A stretch of DNA of 6,840 nt from CAZBGL01 sp964491375 (lineage in GTDB: Bacteria > Desulfobacterota > Deferrisomatia > Deferrisomatales > Deferrisomataceae). The stretch is taken from contig CAZBGL010000263.1 in assembly GCA_964491375.1 (NCBI GenBank), positions 1 to 6,840 on the forward strand. The letters run 5' to 3'. Of this stretch, positions 1 to 6,840 are shown in pieces. The notes beneath the pieces are model-generated. The model saw only the letters and a list, made by a program, of their open reading frames with translations. It was not told the origin of the DNA and searched no databases. Positions within the stretch are counted from its first letter, which is position 1; each line of letters begins with the position of its first letter. A program made the translations under genes and the position numbers.

Positions 1-688
1 GAGCTGTTCGGCACTGGCGGCCTGGCCCCTTTTGGCCCTGGGCATCGGACTTTCGCGGGTGCCCCTGGGATATTTCCTCCGGGGACTCAAGCCGTTCGGT
101 TGGCTGTTCGCGTTCACCCTGGTGCTGCATGCGCTGACCACCCCAGGCCGGGTGCTCGTGGAGGTGCCGGGCGTCCGCGTGCCGGTGACCGCGGAGGGCC
201 TCGTGGCCGGGATGGACGTGGCGGCCCGCCTGGCCACGGCCATCGCCTACTCCAGCCTGCTCACCCTGACCACCAGCCCGCTTGACCTGGTGTGGGCGTT
301 CGAATGGGCGGCCCGGCCCCTGGAGCGCGTGGGCGTGCCGGTGGGCGAGGTGGGGGTCAGCCTCCTCATGGCCATCCGGTTCGTGCCGATCCTCCAGCGC
401 GAGGCCGAGCGGCTGGGCATGGCTGTGAGGGCGCGGGGGATCGACCTCGACCGGGGCTCCCTTCGGGAGCGGGTGAGGGCCCTGAGGCCGCTCCTGGTTC
501 CCTTGTTCCGACAGGTGTTCCTCCGGGCCGATTCCCTGGCCCTGGCTCTGGAGGTCCGTGGATACCGGCCCGGGGTGCGGAGGGTGCCGTGGCGGGCCCG
601 GGGCCTGGGTGTGCCGGAATGGATCGCCCTGGGGTTGTGCGCCGCCACGGCGGCTGCCGCGTGGTTTGGGGCACGGGGGGTGGGGTGA
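1..688 (+). CDS. ecfT: ECF transporter T component (EcfT/CbiQ family), 5' end cut off
   Basis: This is the membrane-embedded coupling subunit of an energy-coupling factor importer, which links two ATPase subunits to a substrate-binding S component for vitamin or metal-ion uptake. The frame is open from the left edge (first full codon at position 2), giving 228 visible residues before the TGA at 686-688. A TTG at 32 is in frame, but the hydrophobic reading continues upstream of it, so the gene most likely starts outside the window. Hydrophobic segments lie near visible residues 4-20, 32-47, 78-92, 116-131 and 205-222. The two cytoplasmic coupling-helix motifs of the family are visible: AVRARGID (141-148) and ALEVRGYRPG (182-191, with VRG in place of ARG). 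The basic stretch between them is typical. The stop overlaps the truA start in GTGA. The substrate cannot be told, because the ATPases and S component are not in view. An association with biotin or cobalt/nickel uptake is possible. Confidence 0.87.
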   Translation, partial: SCSALAAWPLLALGIGLSRVPLGYFLRGLKPFGWLFAFTLVLHALTTPGRVLVEVPGVRVPVTAEGLVAGMDVAARLATAIAYSSLLTLTTSPLDLVWAFEWAARPLERVGVPVGEVGVSLLMAIRFVPILQREAERLGMAVRARGIDLDRGSLRERVRALRPLLVPLFRQVFLRADSLALALEVRGYRPGVRRVPWRARGLGVPEWIALGLCAATAAAAWFGARGVG

Positions 689-1446
689 GGAACATCCGGC
701 TCGTCCTGGAGTACGACGGTACGGCCTACGCGGGCTGGCAGGCCCAGCCCAACGCACCCACCGTGCAGCAGACCCTGGAACAGGCCCTGGGGACCCTGCT
801 CCAGCACCCGGTTCGGGTCACGGGTTCCGGCCGTACCGACGCAGGGGTCCACGCCCTGGGACAAACCGCCAACTTCCTGACGGAGCGTCCCATCCCGCTC
901 AAGGGGGTGTTCCACGGGCTCAACAGCCTGCTGCCCGAAGACATCGCGGTGCGGCGTGTGGACCTCATGCCCCAGGGGTTCGACAGCCGGCGCAGCGCAC
1001 GGGAAAAAACCTACCGGTACCGTCTCCACGTGGCCCCTGCGCCTTCGGCCTTTGCGAGGCGCACGAGCTGGCGGGTTCCGTTCCCCCTGGACGGGGCCGC
1101 CATGGCCGAGGCAGCCCGGGTCCTGGAGGGTACCCACGACTTCGCCGCCTTCCGGGCGGCCGGGTGCGACGCGGCCACCACGGTGCGCACCCTGCGGCGT
1201 CTGACCGTTTCGAGGGAAGGGGAGTTTCTCGTGGTGGAGGCCGTGGGCAACGGGTTCCTCAGGCACATGGTCCGGATCCTGGTGGGGACCCTCGTGGAGG
1301 TGGGCCGGGGAAAGATGGACCCGGCCCAGGTGCGGGATCTGCTCGAGCACCCGGTCCGGGAACGGGCAGGCCCCACCGCACCGCCCCAGGGCCTTTTCCT
1401 CGTGTGCGTGCGCTACGATGAGCAACCCCTGGGGAGTTACCCGTGA
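685..1446 (+). CDS. truA: tRNA pseudouridine(38-40) synthase TruA
   Basis: This cytoplasmic enzyme isomerises uridine to pseudouridine at positions 38-40 of the tRNA anticodon arm (EC 5.4.99.12). The protein is 253 residues, a normal length for the family. The N-terminal strand motif LEYDGTAYAGWQAQP is at residues 8-22. The catalytic motif GRTDAGVHA is at 49-57, with the nucleophile Asp52. FDSRRSAREKTYRY is at 99-112, with the conserved active-site tyrosine region. GTHDFAAFR (149-157) and GNGFLRHMVRILVGT (188-202) are typical of the C-terminal half, and the end QGLFLVCVRY also fits. The GTG at 685 was chosen because the family signature begins within ten residues of it. The frame stays open further upstream, to 292, but only as a shadow of ecfT. 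The start overlaps the ecfT stop in GTGA, and the stop overlaps the next start in the same way, so translation is probably coupled along the operon. No active-site residue looks altered. Confidence 0.98.
   Translation: MRNIRLVLEYDGTAYAGWQAQPNAPTVQQTLEQALGTLLQHPVRVTGSGRTDAGVHALGQTANFLTERPIPLKGVFHGLNSLLPEDIAVRRVDLMPQGFDSRRSAREKTYRYRLHVAPAPSAFARRTSWRVPFPLDGAAMAEAARVLEGTHDFAAFRAAGCDAATTVRTLRRLTVSREGEFLVVEAVGNGFLRHMVRILVGTLVEVGRGKMDPAQVRDLLEHPVRERAGPTAPPQGLFLVCVRYDEQPLGSYP
1431..1436 (+). promoter_or_regulatory. Ribosome binding site of the DUF4175 gene
   Basis: GGGGAG lies inside the 3' end of truA, six bases before the GTG at 1443. It supports the GTG at 1443 as the true start and reinitiation at the GTGA overlap. 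Confidence 0.6.
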
Positions 1447-4406
1447 GGCCCGGGGAGCGGCTCCTTCGTCTGGTGCGGGCGGTACGGCGTCGCAGCACGG
1501 CGCTGGGACTTGTGCGCGCGGCCGCTGCGGCCTGGGCGGTGATGGCCGCGTCGGTGGCCGCATCGTTCGTTGCCCTTCCGTGGTGCCAGGCCGGTCCGGC
1601 CGTGTGGGTGGCGGCCGTGTTCGCCGCCGCCGGCGCGGTGGCCGCCGCCGGCGCGGCCCGGTCTGCATGGCTCCGAGACGCACCGTGCACGAGCCTGGGG
1701 GCTGCCGCCGAACGGCTCGCGGACTGCCGGCCGGCGGAGCGTGAACTCCTGGCCACGGGGGCGGACCTGGCCCTCTGGGGTCCGGCCGGGGCGGAGCGGC
1801 GAGGGGCCAGCCCCGAGTTGGTGGACGCCCAGGTGGAGGCAGCGGCGCGTGCGGCCGCAAACCTTCGACCGGCGGACGCCGTGCCGGCCGGTCCGGCGAT
1901 TCGGTCGCTCGTGTGGGCCGGCACGGCCACGGCGGTGCTTGCCGCCCTGTTCTTGTGGAACCCCGGGGGCGGCGCCGCGGCCTGGATGCGTCTCGCGGGT
2001 GGGGGTGAGCCCGAGCCGGTCTCCGTGGGAAACCTGGAGATCACCTATGCCCCGCCCGCGTACACGGGCCTCCCGGTGGAACGGGTGGAGGGGGCGCAGG
2101 GAGGGGTGGAGGCCTACCCGGGCACCCGGGTGACCCTGGCCGGCATGCTGTCCCGCGGCGTGGAGCGGGGCACGTGGGAGGGACCGGCAGGCGCGCGGCG
2201 CCCCCTGGAGATGGAGGGGAGGCGGTTTTCCGTGTCGTGGATCGCGGAACGGCCCGGTTCGTACCGCCTGCGGTTCTACGAGGGCCGCAAAGAGGTGCCC
2301 ACGGATTTCGGGAGCAGACGGATCGCGTTGCGGCAGGACACCGCCCCACGGGTCGAGCTCCTCGAGCCCGAGGCGGACCTGGAGGCGTCTGCCGACCAGG
2401 AGATCCGGGTGCGCTTCCGGGCGGCCGACGACTTCCGTGTCGAGCGGGTGGAAGTGGTGCTCCAGGGGGAGGAGGAGGTGAGGATCCCGACGCGCACGGA
2501 GCCGGGCCGGTCGGTGGAAGGGGAGGTGCGGTTCGTTCCCCTGGCCTATCCGGGCCTGGGTGCGGGGGCCCACCTCCGGGTGGACGCCGTGGATGGGGAC
2601 ACGGTGCGGGGGCCGAAGACCGGCTCGAGCCGGTCCGTGTACGTGGCGTTCCTGGACCGCCGCCGCCTGGAGGCCCAGGTGGAGGACCTGGAAGAGCGGC
2701 TCCTGGAAGTCCTGCTGGAGATCCTGGCGGACCTTCTCGAGGCGCCTCCCGGGGAGAGCGTCGGCCTAGCCGGTGCCCGCTCCCGGGCGGCAGATGCCCT
2801 GAGGCTGCTCGAAGAACTGGCCGACCGGGTGGGGCGGGCGGCTGCCGAGGGAGCCGTGGGCGCGGTCGCCGTACTGCGCGTGCGCGCCGGGCTGGAACGG
2901 GCGCTCGGCCCGTTCGCTTCGGGCGGGGGGCCAGGCTCCGGTCTGGTGGAGGAGCTGGAACGGGACATCTTGTTCCTGGACCGGCTGCTCCAGAGCCTGC
3001 GCATGGAAAGGGCCCTCACCCTGGCCGACGAGATCGAGGCCCTCCAGCGGGAGCTGTTCGACCGCTTGCAGGCCGGGGCCGATCCCGGAGACCTGGCGGA
3101 CCTGGTGGATCGGGTGCAGGATCTCCTGGCCCGGCTTGCCGAGCGGTTGGCCCGAGGGGCCGACGCCATGCCCGAGGCGTTCGCCAACGCGGACGCCGTG
3201 CAGAACATGCCCCGGGGCGAGCTGGCCGAACAACTCGAGGCTCTGCGGGCGGCCCTGGAGGCCGGGGACCGTGAGCGCGCCCGGGAACTGGCGGAACAGG
3301 TGCTCCAGACGCTCGCCCGGTGGATGGCGGCGCTTCAGGAGGCGGCTCAGGGAGCGCAACAGGAGGAGATCGACCCGCTTCTGGCCGAGGCGAACGCCCT
3401 GGGCCAAGAGGTGGAGGCGCTGGCGGCCGATCAGGAGCGGCTGCTGGGCGAAACCCGGGACGTGGGGACCGAGGTTTCGCGCCGGGCGTTGGAGGAACTT
3501 CAAAACGATCTGGAAGCGTTTCTCGAACGGCAGGAGCGACGGCTCCGGGCCGTGGAGGAGGCGGCCGGCCGGATCCAGGCCAGGTCCCCCCGGCAGGGAT
3601 TCCACGGAGGAGGGTCGGCCCGCCGGCAAGGCCCGGATCCCCTGAAGGTGTTTGAGCTGCGCCGTCGGGTGGGTGCGGCCCTTCAGGAGGTGCGAGACGG
3701 CCTGAGGGAGGACTGGGCGCGGGCCCGCGAGGCCCTGGACGAGGCCGGCCGGGCCGTGGCCGGGCTCGCCGGGCTGGTGGCCGGCGGGCTCGAACCGGGC
3801 GACCCGCGCCGTGGTGAAATCGGGGGGCTGGAGCGCACGGCCCGGGACAACCTGGAAGCGGTGCGCCGGGATCTGGACCGCCTGGCGGCGCGCCGGATGG
3901 ACGCCGTGGGTCCCCGGGAGGTCCGGCGCCTCCGGGACCTGGCCGCCCGGGAGGCCCGGCTTCGAGCCCGGGCCTCGGAGTTGGCCGAACGCCTCAGCGG
4001 CCTGGCCCGGCGGACCCCCCTCGTGGACGACGAGGCGGTGGGGCGTCTGGACGAGGCCGGCCAGGCCATGGACGAGGCGGCAGGCCGGCTGGGCGGGGGG
4101 GATCCCTTCGGGGCCGTACCTCCGGAGACCCGTGCCCTGGAACACCTGGCCGAGGTGGGCCGTCGGCTGCGCGAGGCCCAGGGCCGGATGCTCGAGGCTC
4201 TGCGGGCCGGGGGGTTCCGGGTGGTGCGCCGGCCCGGGGGGGGCGGCCGGGACGTGGACCGCCGGCCGGTGGAGATCCCCCGTGAGATGGAGGCGCGGGA
4301 GCTCAGGCGGTTCCGGGAGGAGGTTCTGCGGGCCATGCGCTCGGGCCGCTATCCGCCCGGCTACGAAGACGAGGTGGAACGGTACTACGAGCGGCTGATC
4401 CGGTGA
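1443..4406 (+). CDS. DUF4175-type membrane-anchored coiled-coil protein
   Basis: This is a 987-residue protein of unknown biochemical role that resembles the DUF4175 family, which is often encoded with MoxR/Bat envelope clusters. Membrane segments are near residues 21-45, 51-72 and 153-172. A periplasmic beta-rich part follows: ITYAPPAYTGLPVE (200-213), which is the 'PPAYTG' motif of the family; then DTAPRVELLEPEADL (299-313); then AADDFRVERVEVVLQ (327-341) and VDAVDGDTVRGP (380-391), recalling the 'A.DD..V' and 'A.DND...GP' patterns. Residues 405-920 are Ala/Arg/Glu/Leu-rich, predicted coiled coil with a low-complexity Gly/Arg/Pro break at 715-732. A 'M.EA...L..GD' type segment is at 876-888. 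The C-terminus ends in PPGYEDEVERYYERLIR (971-987), a Tyr-rich tail that I recognise from such proteins. The GTG start overlaps the truA stop and has a good ribosome binding site. The function may be envelope scaffolding. The family call rests on motif recall, not on a search. Confidence 0.82.
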   Translation: MRPGERLLRLVRAVRRRSTALGLVRAAAAAWAVMAASVAASFVALPWCQAGPAVWVAAVFAAAGAVAAAGAARSAWLRDAPCTSLGAAAERLADCRPAERELLATGADLALWGPAGAERRGASPELVDAQVEAAARAAANLRPADAVPAGPAIRSLVWAGTATAVLAALFLWNPGGGAAAWMRLAGGGEPEPVSVGNLEITYAPPAYTGLPVERVEGAQGGVEAYPGTRVTLAGMLSRGVERGTWEGPAGARRPLEMEGRRFSVSWIAERPGSYRLRFYEGRKEVPTDFGSRRIALRQDTAPRVELLEPEADLEASADQEIRVRFRAADDFRVERVEVVLQGEEEVRIPTRTEPGRSVEGEVRFVPLAYPGLGAGAHLRVDAVDGDTVRGPKTGSSRSVYVAFLDRRRLEAQVEDLEERLLEVLLEILADLLEAPPGESVGLAGARSRAADALRLLEELADRVGRAAAEGAVGAVAVLRVRAGLERALGPFASGGGPGSGLVEELERDILFLDRLLQSLRMERALTLADEIEALQRELFDRLQAGADPGDLADLVDRVQDLLARLAERLARGADAMPEAFANADAVQNMPRGELAEQLEALRAALEAGDRERARELAEQVLQTLARWMAALQEAAQGAQQEEIDPLLAEANALGQEVEALAADQERLLGETRDVGTEVSRRALEELQNDLEAFLERQERRLRAVEEAAGRIQARSPRQGFHGGGSARRQGPDPLKVFELRRRVGAALQEVRDGLREDWARAREALDEAGRAVAGLAGLVAGGLEPGDPRRGEIGGLERTARDNLEAVRRDLDRLAARRMDAVGPREVRRLRDLAAREARLRARASELAERLSGLARRTPLVDDEAVGRLDEAGQAMDEAAGRLGGGDPFGAVPPETRALEHLAEVGRRLREAQGRMLEALRAGGFRVVRRPGGGGRDVDRRPVEIPREMEARELRRFREEVLRAMRSGRYPPGYEDEVERYYERLIR

Positions 4407-4605
4407 GGAACCGTCTTGGACGTCGAGCGTGACGCACAGAGGGTTCCGCGACGGCGTTCGTTGCGGTCTCGGCACGTCGCCGGGGGCTCGCCTCCGGTTG
4501 CGGTCACGGCCTCGGTGTTGCCGCTCGGAGGCCGGTGTGCCGCTCGCCTGCACGGCCGGTGGGTTCGGGTGGCCGGGGCACTTGGCCCTGCACCGGATTC
4601 GAGGG

Positions 4606-4617
4606 CTTCCAGCGTTC
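4606..4617 (+). repeat. Copy of a 12-base motif shared by the two intergenic gaps
   Basis: CTTCCAGCGTTC here matches CTTCCGGCGTTC at 6312-6323 in 11 of 12 positions. Both copies are in non-coding gaps flanking the metallopeptidase gene. The reverse complement of this copy (CGCTGGAAG) also occurs at 6283-6291. A small dispersed intergenic repeat is possible, but two copies in a GC-rich background are weak evidence. Confidence 0.35.
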
Positions 4618-4645
4618 CGACTCCCGGCGGTTCGCTGTCGTACCC

Positions 4646-4650
4646 GAGGA
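4646..4650 (+). promoter_or_regulatory. Ribosome binding site deciding the peptidase start
   Basis: GAGGA lies four bases before the ATG at 4655. The spacing is a little short, but this is the only purine-rich site near a start in this frame. It favours the ATG over the in-frame GTG at 4535, which would add 40 residues ahead of the signal peptide. Confidence 0.6.
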
Positions 4651-4654
4651 AGAC

Positions 4655-6256
4655 ATGATCCAACGGCTCCCGAATGGCTTTCGCACCGCGCGCCTCGTCC
4701 GGGTCGTGTGCCTCGGATTGGCCTTGGCCGCGGCCTGGCCCCCGGTCGCCCGGGGCCGTGAGATCTACGGACTGTCCGAGAGCGAATTGGGGCTCTACCT
4801 GGGGAGTGGTCTGCTCGCGGCCTGGCAGGTGGGGGAGGCACGGCGGTTTGTGGATCGATGGCTGGAGCGGGCCCCGGACGACCCGGCGGCTCGGGCCATG
4901 GAGGCCCGGGTGCTCTTCTTCGAGGGACGGTATGCCGCTGCCTTGGAGGCGCTGGACGAACTGGGGGCCGAGGGCCCGTTCCGGAGCCTGGTGGAGGCCA
5001 CGGTTCGGGCCACCGAGGGCTTCCGTTCCCGCCGGGGGAGAGGAATCGTCGTGTACTGGGCCCACCCCAAGGACGAGATCCTCGTGGACCCGGCGATGGA
5101 GGCCCTGGAGGCCGCCCGGGAGGCGGTGGCCCGGCACCTGGGGTTCCGGCCGGGTCCGGACGACCCGGTGCGGGTGGAGATCTATCCCACGGTGGCCGCG
5201 TTCACGGCGGTGTCCACCCTGACCCGCCGGGAGGTGGAGACCTCGGGCACCATCGGGCTGTGCAAGTTCAATCGGATCATGCTCACCACGCCCCGGGCTA
5301 CCCTTTGGGGCTATCGGTGGCGCGATACCCTGTGCCACGAGTACGTGCACCTGGCGGTTTACCGGTTGAGCCGCGGAACGGCGCCCATCTGGGTCCACGA
5401 GGGTGTGGCCAAGTACCTGGAGGGCGCATGGCGGGGGGATGTGGGCCGGATCTCGCCGGCCGGGCAGGCCCTTCTGGCCCGCCGCATGCAGGAGGGCACG
5501 CTGATCGGCCTGGAAGCCATGAGCCCGTCGGTGGCCAAGCTTCCCTCAGCCGAGGACACGGCCCTGGCCTTTGCCGAGGTGGGCACCATGATGGCCTATC
5601 TGGTGGAGGAGCGGGGCGGGGACGCCCTGCGGCGGCTCGTATCGGCACTGGGCGAGGGGCTCGGTGACCGGGAGGCCCTGGAACGGGTGTGGGGTGGATC
5701 CTTTGCATCGTTCCAGAAGGGATGGGAGCAGTGGGTGCGCTCCCTTCCGCTCCGGCAGGAGGCGGTGGAGGTGCTGGGAATCCACCTGGCCGACGGGGGA
5801 GATCCCGACCGGGAGCCCGGCGGGATCCGCGACCCGGAGGCCCGGGACTACGCACGGTTGGGGGACCTTCTTCGGGAACGGGGACGCATGGAGGCGGCCG
5901 CCAGGGAGTACGCCAAGGCTTATGCCGAGGCGCCCGGATCGCCCGGCATCGCGGCCAGACACCTGCTGGGGTTGCTGGAGCAGGGTGCCTACGAAGAGGC
6001 CGTGAGCGTGGCGGACCGGGCCTTGGACGCCTATCCGGACCTGGCCCTCTTGTGGTACCGGAAGGGGGTGGCTCTCCTGGCCCTGGGAAGGCCGGATGCA
6101 GCCTTGGAAGCCCTGGACCAGGTGCTGGAGATCAACCCGTTCCACCTGCCGGCCCGGATGGCGCGGGTTTCGGCGTTCCGGGCCCTCGGGGAGGATTCGG
6201 CGGCCCGTGAAGAGGAACGGGTGGTCGCGCTCCTTTCCGCGGACGTGGAACGGTAG
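4655..6256 (+). CDS. Exported gluzincin metallopeptidase (peptidase MA-like) with TPR repeats
   Basis: This 533-residue protein is probably a zinc-dependent peptidase acting in the periplasm or at the envelope. A signal peptide is visible: basic residues up to Arg16, a hydrophobic core at about 17-28, then PPVARG before the mature protein. TPR-like helices follow at 57-105. The catalytic domain is roughly 130-365. Its zinc motif HEYVH is at 228-232, with Glu229 as the general base, and WVHEGVAKYLEG at 246-257 supplies Glu249 as the likely third ligand. This HExxH...HEGxA arrangement is that of the peptidase MA/gluzincin group. TPR repeats resume at about 397-430, 431-462, 463-496 and 497-525, and suggest protein-protein contacts. 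The ATG at 4655 was chosen for its ribosome binding site and because the signal peptide begins there. No catalytic residue is missing. The substrate is unknown. The MoxR gene downstream and the DUF4175 gene upstream suggest a shared envelope role, but this is inference. Confidence 0.87.
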   Translation: MIQRLPNGFRTARLVRVVCLGLALAAAWPPVARGREIYGLSESELGLYLGSGLLAAWQVGEARRFVDRWLERAPDDPAARAMEARVLFFEGRYAAALEALDELGAEGPFRSLVEATVRATEGFRSRRGRGIVVYWAHPKDEILVDPAMEALEAAREAVARHLGFRPGPDDPVRVEIYPTVAAFTAVSTLTRREVETSGTIGLCKFNRIMLTTPRATLWGYRWRDTLCHEYVHLAVYRLSRGTAPIWVHEGVAKYLEGAWRGDVGRISPAGQALLARRMQEGTLIGLEAMSPSVAKLPSAEDTALAFAEVGTMMAYLVEERGGDALRRLVSALGEGLGDREALERVWGGSFASFQKGWEQWVRSLPLRQEAVEVLGIHLADGGDPDREPGGIRDPEARDYARLGDLLRERGRMEAAAREYAKAYAEAPGSPGIAARHLLGLLEQGAYEEAVSVADRALDAYPDLALLWYRKGVALLALGRPDAALEALDQVLEINPFHLPARMARVSAFRALGEDSAAREEERVVALLSADVER

Positions 6257-6263
6257 AACGGGC

Positions 6264-6324
6264 AGGACGCCGGAAGGCGAGACGCTGGAAGGTCGCCGAA
6301 GGCCCACGACCCTTCCGGCGTTCT
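6264..6324. repeat. Inverted repeat, 14-pair stem with 33-base loop
   Basis: ACGCCGGAAGG (6267-6277) is exactly complementary to CCTTCCGGCGT (6311-6321). The stem extends outwards through a G-T wobble (6266/6322) and two more pairs (6265/6323 and 6264/6324). No T-run follows, so it is not a standard intrinsic terminator. It lies 7 bases after the peptidase stop and could act as a 3'-end stabilising hairpin, an attenuator or part of a dispersed repeat. Confidence 0.6.
6266..6295 (+). repeat. Imperfect 15-base tandem repeat
   Basis: GACGCCGGAAGGCGA (6266-6280) is followed directly by GACGCTGGAAGGTCG (6281-6295), identical at 11 of 15 positions. The GACGCYGGAAGG core is the same element that appears inverted at 6311-6322. 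The group looks like the remains of a small repeat family rather than coding sequence. Confidence 0.5.
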
Positions 6325-6447
6325 CGCCGTCGCGGACAACCGATGGCCGGTTAGCCGTTCGCCGCCCTTCTCGCGGCAGACACCATGGGATGACAGGGCT
6401 TGGCGCTCGCTGGGCGCGGACAGCCGATCGTCGTCCCCCGATGACCG

Positions 6448-6453
6448 AAAGGA
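6448..6453 (+). promoter_or_regulatory. Ribosome binding site of the MoxR gene
   Basis: AAAGGA ends seven bases before the ATG at 6461. It supports that start or the adjacent ATG at 6464. Confidence 0.7.
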
Positions 6454-6460
6454 TGAGCCG

Positions 6461-6840
<380 letters not shown>

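Larger units (their letters stand above)
4405..4658 (+). other. Gap between DUF4175 and peptidase genes, with doubtful 80-codon ORF
   Basis: The 248-base gap is 4407-4654. It holds an ORF starting at a TTG at 4416, with GAGGA at 4405-4409 six bases upstream, and ending at a TGA at 4656-4658 that overlaps the peptidase ATG as ATGA. The placement looks like a real cistron between two genes. However, by my count only about 72% of third codon positions are G or C, close to the gap's overall G+C, whereas the flanking genes are clearly higher. The product is Arg/Gly/Pro-rich with no domain, signal peptide or membrane segment. I see no tRNA, no hairpin followed by a T-run and no consensus promoter here. 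A weak GGCCTC/GAGGCC inverted pair lies at 4508-4513 and 4528-4533. The gap is probably non-coding leader sequence for the peptidase gene. Confidence 0.25.
6257..6460 (+). other. Gap between peptidase and MoxR genes
   Basis: This 204-base stretch separates the peptidase stop (TAG, 6254-6256) from the MoxR start. Its left part is filled by an inverted repeat and a tandem repeat. The right part (about 6325-6445) shows only a short AACCG/CGGTT hairpin at 6338-6352. No consensus promoter and no hairpin followed by a T-run was found, so transcription could run through. A seven-codon ORF at 6441-6464 ends in an ATGA overlap with the MoxR start, but it has no ribosome binding site. Confidence 0.5.

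Noticed and set aside
292..684. Upstream extension of truA
   Set aside because: The frame is open but overlaps ecfT. The translated sequence is low-complexity Gly/Arg/Pro, while the TruA signature starts right after the GTG at 685.
247..1860. A 537-codon open frame on the minus strand
   Set aside because: It lies opposite ecfT, truA and the start of the DUF4175 gene, is Pro/Arg/Gly-rich with no domain, and is the usual antisense shadow of GC-rich genes.
4535..4654. Longer peptidase N-terminus from GTG 4535
   Set aside because: It would put 40 uncharacteristic residues before a clear signal peptide. The ATG at 4655 has its own ribosome binding site.
2766..4841. A 691-codon open frame on the minus strand
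   Set aside because: It mirrors the DUF4175 coiled-coil gene. Its Pro/Gly/His/Arg-rich composition reflects antisense codons and no motif is recognisable.
6254..6460. Peptidase-MoxR fusion by readthrough of the TAG at 6254
   Set aside because: The two genes share a frame and no other stop lies between them, but in DNA of this GC content about 70 stop-free codons are not rare. MoxR has its own ribosome binding site and start.

Overview
This is a GC-rich (about 70% G+C by eye) bacterial chromosomal window in which every convincing gene lies on the + strand. It holds five genes: the 3' part of an ECF-transporter T-component gene (ecfT), a complete truA, a 987-codon DUF4175-type membrane-anchored coiled-coil protein, a 533-residue exported gluzincin metallopeptidase with tetratricopeptide repeats, and the 5' part of a MoxR-family AAA+ ATPase gene. 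Composition, gene content and start-codon use suit a high-GC Gram-negative, perhaps of the Deltaproteobacteria/Desulfobacterota type. That placement is an inference from general knowledge; no taxonomic marker in the window settles it.

Layout. Positions 1-4406 look like one tightly packed transcription unit: ecfT, truA and the DUF4175 gene follow one another with GTGA stop/start overlaps at 685-688 and 1443-1446. A 248-base gap (4407-4654) then precedes the metallopeptidase gene (4655-6256), and a 204-base gap (6257-6460) precedes the MoxR gene, which runs off the right edge. The gaps contain no RNA gene, insertion sequence or convincing terminator. The second holds a 14-pair inverted repeat and an imperfect 15-base tandem repeat, and a 12-base motif from it recurs with one change in the first gap. 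The first gap also carries an 80-codon ORF with a well-placed ribosome binding site, but its codon composition does not support it.

How the genes may work together. ecfT (vitamin or metal uptake module) and truA (tRNA pseudouridine synthase) are unrelated in function but often adjacent in bacteria. The second half looks like the edge of a MoxR-type envelope gene cluster. MoxR ATPases usually precede DUF58, von Willebrand factor A (Bat-like) and DUF4159/DUF4175-type membrane proteins. Here a DUF4175 protein and an exported HExxH peptidase sit immediately upstream of MoxR, which suggests a cell-envelope chaperone/protease system. The cluster would continue beyond position 6840.
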